Source: Saccharospirillum sp039982735 (GTDB lineage: Bacteria; Pseudomonadota; Gammaproteobacteria; Pseudomonadales; Natronospirillaceae). From it: DNA of 64,000 nt. Location of the stretch: contig NZ_JBDWXV010000023.1 of NCBI RefSeq assembly GCF_039982735.1, positions 1 through 64,000 of the forward strand. The letters are read 5' to 3'. The notes below the pieces were generated by a model. It saw nothing but the letters and a program-made list of their open reading frames with translations. It had not been told where the DNA came from and did no database searches. The stretch's first letter is position 1. Each line of letters opens with the position of its first letter. This document shows, in pieces, positions 58,627 through 64,000 of this stretch. Position numbers and translations under genes: made by a program.

Positions 58627-60777
58627 TTAAAACAGCGTGCGCGGATGTTGCTCGGCGTAGGCGATGCCGCCCTTGCCAGAGCGCTTGATGCCATACATGG
58701 CCTGGTCGGCATGGTGCATCAGGGTGTCCAGATCCCGCCCATGCGATCCGTACCGTGCCACGCCAATGCTCGCCGACACTGCGACCTGCTCGCTATTGGA
58801 CATCACCGGCTTTTCTATGACCGAGAGCATTCGGCTGATAAAGGCGTGAATGGCCGGTTCGTTGTCGAAATCATCCACTATGATCACAAACTCGTCACCC
58901 CCTACGCGGGCGGCGAAATCGGTCCTTCGCAGGGCATCGGAAAGCCGGCCGGCAAGCGCCATTAAGACCGAGTCGCCCACGCGGTGACCATGGCGGTCGT
59001 TCACCGGCTTGAAGCCATCGAGGTCGATGTAAACCAGATAAAAGGCCCGGCCGGATTCATTGGCCATCGCGATCCGCTCATCCACAAAGTTCACAAGCAA
59101 TCGCCGGTTGGGCAAGCGCGTCAGGGTATCGTGGTTCGCCATGTACTCAATGCGCTGCTGGGCCGCTTCTATCTGGGTTTTCTCGTGCGACAGGGCGGTA
59201 TTTACTTCATACAGTTGCTGGTGGCTGAGTGCATTGCTGAGCGTAATGGCGAGGAAAGGTGCCAGCGAGCTCAGTAGCTCCAGCTCATCGGACCCAAAGC
59301 GTTCAGCCACTGAACTTTGCAGCGACACCATGCCGATAACGGCCTGATTGTGAATCAATGGCACAAACAGCTGCGACAGCGGCAATTTGCGGTTATCGCC
59401 CAGCCTGAGCGAACTGGCCCGGTGTTTTTCTCCGCTGATCAGCAAGGGTTCGCCGGAACGAATCGCCTGCACCGCACGGCTCTGATCGAATGAATAGGGA
59501 ATGGAAAACCCGGGTAGCCGGGCGCCGTCATCAATGACCATCACATATTCGATGGCTTCAACGTCAGGGCGGTTCAGCGCCAGCGAGACAAAGTGCACAT
59601 CGAGCCGCTGGCGAACAATGTCGTACAGCTTCTGGCCGATATCGTCCATGCGCAGCGACGAGGCCAGCTGGCGCGCCAGCTCGTTGATCAGTTGCAGCCG
59701 GGACTGGGCCGCCTTAAGTTGCCGGTTCTCGTGCTGCGCGATCTGCCGGGCCAGACGTTCATCTTCCATCTTGGCTTCGTATTGACGCAGCTGGATTTGG
59801 CGGCGAACGTCACGCTGTTGCAGCTTGCGTTCAAGGTCCAGCGCGAGGCGCAGCACAATGTGCGCAGCCCGGTATTTTTTAGCCCGCTCCAGACACACCG
59901 CCAGGGTTTCCAGCGCACGTTGCTGAATCAGACTGAATTCGGGCAAGCCCTCGCGGCGCAGCCCCTGGCGTAGGGTATGCACCGCCCGGGAAAAATGTCC
60001 GGTGGAGGCGAGCACCTTGGCCAGCTCAATATAGGCGTAGAGTCCGGTGACGCCTTCTTTATCAAATTCGGGGTGATCAATGGTCACCAGCAAGGTGGTT
60101 TCAGCCTCGACCAGGCGGTTCTGCAGGCGCTGGCAGCGGGCAACCGCGATCAGCGCCTGAATCTCCAGATGGCCGAAATTCAGCTGGCGGGCATACTCCA
60201 GTGCGGCACGGCAACCGAGCAGCGCATCCTGAAAACGGCTGTGTCGGCTATGCAGGTGGGCTTGTAACAGGGCGGCTTCGCCGAGGTTTTCGGCAGTTAC
60301 CTTAGAGTTGTCGAGCCCTAGCATCTGATTGAGCAGCTCTTCAACACTGCTCAGATCGTCTATTTCGTAGTTTAGCAGCGCTAAATTCAGCAGGGAGGCA
60401 AAGATGCCGTTTATGTTGTCAACTGACCGGGAGATTACCAACGACTGGCTAAAATGGTAGAGAGCTTCGCCATACTGCCCCATACCCTGGTAGGCCATTC
60501 CCATGCCGTTATGGATGCGCCAGATTTCCTCGGGGTCTTTCAGTTGTTCAGCCAGCGTTGATGCTTCGGAAAATCGTTTAAGCGCTTGCAGATAGTCTCC
60601 GCCGAAGTTGTAACCCCAGCCTTCATGAAACGACAGCTGGCAAGCCCTTAATGTGTCCTGACCGACCATTGTTTTCGCCTGCGCCAAAATAGCCAGAGCC
60701 GAATCTGCATCCGAAAGCATTATTTGCCAAGCCCGCTCCAGGCAGGCGCTAAACAGGTCGGGCTGGTCCGTGGTCAC
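58627..60777 (-). CDS. TPR-GAF-GGDEF diguanylate cyclase
   Basis: 716-residue soluble protein. Helical TPR-like repeats fill about 1-330 (GMGMAYQGMGQYGEALYHFSQSL is one), followed by a coiled coil, a GAF domain (about 365-520) and GGDEF (about 555-712, active site RVGGDEFVII). The inhibitory RxxD site is not evident. It should synthesise c-di-GMP in response to a ligand of the GAF domain. No membrane span. Confidence 0.92.
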   Translation of the reverse strand: MTTDQPDLFSACLERAWQIMLSDADSALAILAQAKTMVGQDTLRACQLSFHEGWGYNFGGDYLQALKRFSEASTLAEQLKDPEEIWRIHNGMGMAYQGMGQYGEALYHFSQSLVISRSVDNINGIFASLLNLALLNYEIDDLSSVEELLNQMLGLDNSKVTAENLGEAALLQAHLHSRHSRFQDALLGCRAALEYARQLNFGHLEIQALIAVARCQRLQNRLVEAETTLLVTIDHPEFDKEGVTGLYAYIELAKVLASTGHFSRAVHTLRQGLRREGLPEFSLIQQRALETLAVCLERAKKYRAAHIVLRLALDLERKLQQRDVRRQIQLRQYEAKMEDERLARQIAQHENRQLKAAQSRLQLINELARQLASSLRMDDIGQKLYDIVRQRLDVHFVSLALNRPDVEAIEYVMVIDDGARLPGFSIPYSFDQSRAVQAIRSGEPLLISGEKHRASSLRLGDNRKLPLSQLFVPLIHNQAVIGMVSLQSSVAERFGSDELELLSSLAPFLAITLSNALSHQQLYEVNTALSHEKTQIEAAQQRIEYMANHDTLTRLPNRRLLVNFVDERIAMANESGRAFYLVYIDLDGFKPVNDRHGHRVGDSVLMALAGRLSDALRRTDFAARVGGDEFVIIVDDFDNEPAIHAFISRMLSVIEKPVMSNSEQVAVSASIGVARYGSHGRDLDTLMHHADQAMYGIKRSGKGGIAYAEQHPRTLF

Positions 60778-60923
60778 GGTGCACTCTCAGTCATCGAAGC
60801 GGTCGGGATGTATTTGGTAAGGATGGATCATTGTAAAGCTCTCTGTGCCAACAAGCGATGGCAGAGGTATCGTTTGCGCCCCCCTTTCAAGGATGGCTCA
60901 CCACCGGCGCTGCTGGTTGGCCA

Positions 60924-61361
60924 TCAGTGCTCCAGCAAGAAAGTAACCGGCCCATCGTTAGTCAGGCTCACTTGCATGTTAGCGCCAAACTGACCGGTTT
61001 CGACCCGTGCGTGGCGCTGTTTCACCGCCTCTACCAGGGATGTAAACACCGCTACCCCATGTTCGGGTGCAGCGGCAGACGTAAAACTGGGCCGCAGGCC
61101 CTTGCGGGTATCGGCTGAGAGCGTAAATTGCGGCACCAGCAAGACTCCACCGCTTATTTGCTGGACGTTCAGGTTCATGCGCCCGTCCGCATCGGCAAAC
61201 ACCCGATAATTTAGCAAGCGATGGGCCATTTTTTCGATGTTTGGCGCGCCATCGTCCGGATCAACGCCCACCAGCACCAGCAAGCCCTGATCAATCGCAC
61301 CGACAGTGGCATTGTCGACAGTGACCTGTGCCCGGGTGACACGCTGAATCAGGGCTTTCAT
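60924..61361 (-). CDS. dtd: D-aminoacyl-tRNA deacylase
   Basis: 145 residues. Removes D-amino acids from mischarged tRNA. NDGPVTF at the C-terminus matches the NxGPVT active-site motif. The usual SQFTL motif appears as PQFTL (about residue 79), a Ser-to-Pro change to note because this loop binds substrate; other signature residues (LIQRVTRAQV, GLLVLVGV, NYRVFAD) are standard. It follows pip by 85 bp in the same direction, a common pairing. Confidence 0.93.
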   Translation of the reverse strand: MKALIQRVTRAQVTVDNATVGAIDQGLLVLVGVDPDDGAPNIEKMAHRLLNYRVFADADGRMNLNVQQISGGVLLVPQFTLSADTRKGLRPSFTSAAAPEHGVAVFTSLVEAVKQRHARVETGQFGANMQVSLTNDGPVTFLLEH

Positions 61362-61446
61362 GGCAATAACGTCCAGTTGGCGGGAGGTTCAATAAAAGTG
61401 TGTTGAAACCATAGTCGAGTTTGGCAATAAAACGACTCAGGTGAGC

Positions 61447-62418
61447 CTATTCTGCCCGCCCCGGGTCATGGCGCAGGTAGTGACTCCACTTTTGGGTGGC
61501 GCGCACCAGCGCATCGACATTAGCGGGATCGAAAGCAGAATGGCCGCCTTCGCGAATAAAGTCGAGTTCGGCGTCCGGCCAGTGTTTCGACAAGGCCCAG
61601 GCTTGCTCGGGCGGGCAGATCATGTCGTAGCGGCCATGAACTATGGTCCCGGGTATGCCGGCCAGCGCTCCGGCCGCTTCTAGAATCTGATTTTCGGCCA
61701 GAAAACACTTTTCGCGAAAAAAGTGCGCCGAAATGCGCGCCAGACTTAACGCCACATGCGTCTGAGTGAAATAGTCGAGCGACTGGGTGCTGGGTCGCAG
61801 CGAGGCATTGACGGCCTCCCAGCGAGCCCAGGCTTTGGCGGCCCCGACCCGCGCCAGGTCATTGCTGCCATGCAGCAACTGATAATAATCTTCGACCAGG
61901 TCGGTTCCGGTTGCCCCTTCAACTGGCTCCAGAAAGCGCTCCCACTCTTCCGGAAAATACCGCCCGGCACCGCTGCGATACAGCCAGTCGAGATCCTGCT
62001 GCCGGCCGAGAAAGATGCCACGCAATATCATCGCAGACACCTGGGTTGGGTAGACCTCCGCGTACAGCAACGCCAGGGTGCTGCCCCAACTGCCACCGAA
62101 CAGTACCCACCGGTCAACGTTCAGGTGCTGGCGCAATTGTTCAAGGTCATCAACCAGGGCTTCTGAGGTGTTGTTGTCGGTTTCAGCGTGAGGCTCGGAC
62201 TGACCGGCACCGCGCTGATCGTAGAGGATGATGCGGTAGTGTTCAGGGTCGAAAAAACGTCGCATCTGCTCGGAACACCCGGCCCCCGGGCCACCGTGTA
62301 TAACCACCACCGGCAGACCATCGGCCGTTCCCGATTCTTCAAAATAGAGCTGATGACCACCGCTTACCACCAGATGGCTTTGGTTATAGGGTCGAATCTC
62401 CGGGTATAGCGGCAGCAT
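61447..62418 (-). CDS. pip: Proline iminopeptidase
   Basis: 323 residues from ATG 62418 (AGAGGA upstream), the typical length; a longer frame from 62457 is less likely. Alpha/beta hydrolase S33 family. Nucleophile Ser in GGSWGSTLAL (about residue 111), oxyanion HGGPGAG, DQRGAGQS, Asp in HGRYDMICPP and His in GGHSAFD. Cleaves N-terminal proline from peptides. Operon with dtd. Confidence 0.95.
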   Translation of the reverse strand: MLPLYPEIRPYNQSHLVVSGGHQLYFEESGTADGLPVVVIHGGPGAGCSEQMRRFFDPEHYRIILYDQRGAGQSEPHAETDNNTSEALVDDLEQLRQHLNVDRWVLFGGSWGSTLALLYAEVYPTQVSAMILRGIFLGRQQDLDWLYRSGAGRYFPEEWERFLEPVEGATGTDLVEDYYQLLHGSNDLARVGAAKAWARWEAVNASLRPSTQSLDYFTQTHVALSLARISAHFFREKCFLAENQILEAAGALAGIPGTIVHGRYDMICPPEQAWALSKHWPDAELDFIREGGHSAFDPANVDALVRATQKWSHYLRHDPGRAE

Positions 62419-62587
62419 CCAGCATCCTCTTATCGGGTTTTTTGTTGTCAGGGCCAACCAGGTAAACAGGCCTGTTGGCGTCTACAGGCATCGGTCACTG
62501 ACCGGCGACTAATAATGACACAGGCAATTCAGGCTGCACAGCACCCCGGGGTTACCGCCATTGTGATGCACAGCCGCATCCCCTACT

Positions 62588-62796
62588 ATCGCTGCACCTG
62601 GGCATCGCCAGGTTTTTGCCCGCTGCGGGCGAAACCCACACAGCGATGCGTAACATGGGGGAATCCGGTGAGAATCCGGAGCTGTCGCGCAACGGTAAGG
62701 CGAATCGGCCAGTGGCTAAATAACCGCATGGTTGGGTATCGTCGAAGCCCGAATGCCCGTCCAGGCCAGGAGATGCCGGTCCAGTTAACAGACCGG
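62588..62796 (+). ncRNA. Cobalamin riboswitch
   Basis: Conserved pieces in order: GGGGGAATCCGGTG, AGAATCCGGAGCTGT, CGCGCAACGGTAAG (the B12 box is CGCAACGGTAA-like), and GAAGCCCGAATGCC. A terminal hairpin CCGGTC-CAGTTAACA-GACCGG (62777-62796) follows and may be the expression platform. It ends about 37 bp before btuF, so B12 should repress that gene. Confidence 0.93.
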
Positions 62797-62832
62797 TCTG
62801 TCCATCATCCTCGCGTTAGGGAGCATTCTTTG

Positions 62833-63690
62833 ATGAAACCGTTAGTAACCGGCCTTGTGACGCTGGTGTTTACCCCCTGGTTATGGGCCGATATCCAACT
62901 CGTCGACGATGTTGGCGACACCCTGGTACTCGACCGGCCTGCCCAGCGCATCGTCAGTCTGGTCCCCCATGCCACCGAGCTGTTGTACAACATTGATGCC
63001 GGTGATCTGATTCTGGCCACCGTTGCCTATGCCGACTACCCGCCTGCGGCACAGGAACTGCCCCGGGTGGGCGACTACAACGCCCTCAATACGGAGGCCA
63101 TCGTGTCGCTCGAGCCCGACCTGCTGATCGCCTTTACCAGCGGTGGCAATCGCGACCAGATCAGCCGGTTACGAGCCCTGGGTTATCCGGTGTTCACCTC
63201 CGACCCGCAAACCTTTGCCGATATTGAACGTACCTTGCGCCAGTTTGGCCAGCTGACCGGCCGGGAAGAGAGCGCCAACCGGGTGGCCGACCGGTTCAGC
63301 GCCGACATCGAACACCTGACCCGGAAGTACGGTGAAAAAGCTGCGCTGCAGGTGTTTTATCAGGTCTGGCACGACCCGCTGATTACATTGAATGGAGCAA
63401 CCTTTATCAGCCAGATTATCGAGATGTGCGGTGGGGTTAACGTCTTCGCTGATCTGCCGATGCCCTCGCCCCAGGTCAGCCTGGAGGCGGTGATCGACAA
63501 AAACCCGGAGGTGATTGTTACCTCGGGTGATGACACCAGTTGGCAGCAGTGGCCGCAGTTGCAGGCGGTTGCCAACCAAGCCTTGCTGGAAACCGACCCG
63601 GACACCATGCACCGGCCCGTCCCCGCCCTGGTCAGCGGGGCAACCAAACTCTGTGCGGCAATGGATCAGGTTCGGGAGCGGATGGACTAG
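62833..63690 (+). CDS. btuF: Cobalamin-binding periplasmic protein BtuF
   Basis: 285 residues from ATG 62833 (GGGAG upstream). Signal peptide to about residue 20. The helical-backbone ABC binding fold is seen as RIVSLVPHATELLYNIDAGDLILA, VGDYNALNTEAIVSLEPDLLI, VFYQVWHDPLITL and SQIIEMCGGVNVFADL. It delivers B12 to BtuCD. Located directly behind a cobalamin riboswitch. btuC and btuD are not in the window. Confidence 0.94.
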   Translation: MKPLVTGLVTLVFTPWLWADIQLVDDVGDTLVLDRPAQRIVSLVPHATELLYNIDAGDLILATVAYADYPPAAQELPRVGDYNALNTEAIVSLEPDLLIAFTSGGNRDQISRLRALGYPVFTSDPQTFADIERTLRQFGQLTGREESANRVADRFSADIEHLTRKYGEKAALQVFYQVWHDPLITLNGATFISQIIEMCGGVNVFADLPMPSPQVSLEAVIDKNPEVIVTSGDDTSWQQWPQLQAVANQALLETDPDTMHRPVPALVSGATKLCAAMDQVRERMD

Positions 63691-64000
63691 TCGTATTCGA
63701 CCAGCAAGGCCATCACTTCAGCGATCTGGCTCGGGGTATGTGGCGGCCGCAGCAGCGCCCGGTATTTCCCTTCAGGGTTTATTATGGCGATGTTGTCGCT
63801 GTGGGCAACGGTATACACCTCGCCTTCACCCTCAGGGTAGAACAGCGTATTCAGCTGCTGTGCCAGAGTTTGCAGGTCGGCGACATCACCGGTGAGGCCG
63901 GTGAACTCGGGGTGGAAGAAAGGCACATACTCAGACAGCACTTCCGGTGTATCGCGCGCCGGGTCAACGGTGACCATCCACATCCGCACCTGGTCGGAAA
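63687..64000 (-). CDS. SCO1/SenC-family copper chaperone, N-terminus outside window
   Basis: About 104 C-terminal residues; the frame continues past the right edge (preceding codons encode SDQ). MVTVDPARDTPEVLSEYVPFF and GEVYTVAHSDNIAIINPEGKYRALL match the thioredoxin-fold SCO family. The conserved C-x3-C lies outside the window; the metal His is in VAHSDN. It supports cytochrome oxidase copper insertion. Overlaps the convergent btuF end by 4 bases. Confidence 0.85.
   Translation of the reverse strand, partial: SDQVRMWMVTVDPARDTPEVLSEYVPFFHPEFTGLTGDVADLQTLAQQLNTLFYPEGEGEVYTVAHSDNIAIINPEGKYRALLRPPHTPSQIAEVMALLVEYD

Noticed and set aside
1..64000. CRISPR arrays
   Set aside because: No regularly spaced direct repeats of 24-40 bp with unique spacers were seen; the repeated units found are attC sites, hairpin elements and tRNA tails.

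Overview
The window looks like chromosome from a GC-rich, free-living gammaproteobacterium. Signs are the FMN riboswitch ahead of a type-2 lumazine synthase, TctABC, Bfd, Dtd next to Pip, a TIGR02647-type protein, many c-di-GMP proteins, and CueR- and NtrC-type promoters. Saccharospirillaceae/Oceanospirillales is my best guess; the genus is not proven. No rRNA, CRISPR array, phage or insertion sequence was seen.

Region 1 (1-6449) is a chromosomal integron. The integrase intI (5466-6449, +) has a LexA box over its promoter. It is divergent from an array of nine cassettes on the minus strand, separated by eight attC sites; the ninth cassette runs off the left edge. Cassettes look AT-richer than the rest and carry an APH-like kinase, a GNAT acetyltransferase, a HEPN-like candidate RNase, a small membrane protein and several unknowns.

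Region 2 (6.7-16.5 kb) holds a fructokinase, a hemolysin-III-type membrane protein, bfd with a Fur box, a tctCBA tricarboxylate transporter divergent from a CitA/CitB-type two-component system, a DUF3301 protein and an HD-GYP phosphodiesterase. Region 3 (17-28 kb) holds an HU-like protein, an unknown gene, a fructose-type ABC operon (frcBCA plus a second binding protein), a marR-emrB pair with a palindromic operator, and a trkH-kdpD-kdpE operon without Kdp ATPase genes. Region 4 (28-39 kb) holds an AbrB-family membrane protein, DUF502, the FMN riboswitch with ribH2, TIGR02647, a phospholipase D, an OmpR-type regulator with a hybrid kinase, a haem-binding lipoprotein and a GGDEF-EAL protein.

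Region 5 (39-45 kb) is a nitrogen-scavenging operon candidate: NtrC-like sites and a sigma-54 promoter precede an NMT1-type ABC importer, an HpxW-like Ntn hydrolase and an AMI1-like amidase. Region 6 (45-52.7 kb) holds a copper ATPase behind a CueR-type promoter, a YjgN/M48 pair, a lipoprotein, a cytochrome c and an aldo/keto reductase. Region 7 (52.7-55.5 kb) is an SDR-SDR-AraC module that may be acquired. Region 8 (55.5-64 kb) holds tRNA-Pro(CGG) with two 97-bp tail repeats, Lrp, an OmpA-like lipoprotein, a glutamine amidotransferase, a TPR-GAF-GGDEF protein, pip-dtd, a cobalamin riboswitch with btuF, and a partial SCO1 protein.

The most distinctive non-coding signal is a family of long inverted-repeat elements. 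Four full copies (about 15.1, 43.7, 45.1 and 48.0 kb) and one copy lacking the core (36.9 kb) all lie at gene 3' ends. Each full copy folds as a 26-31 bp stem capped by two small hairpins, with compensating changes between copies.
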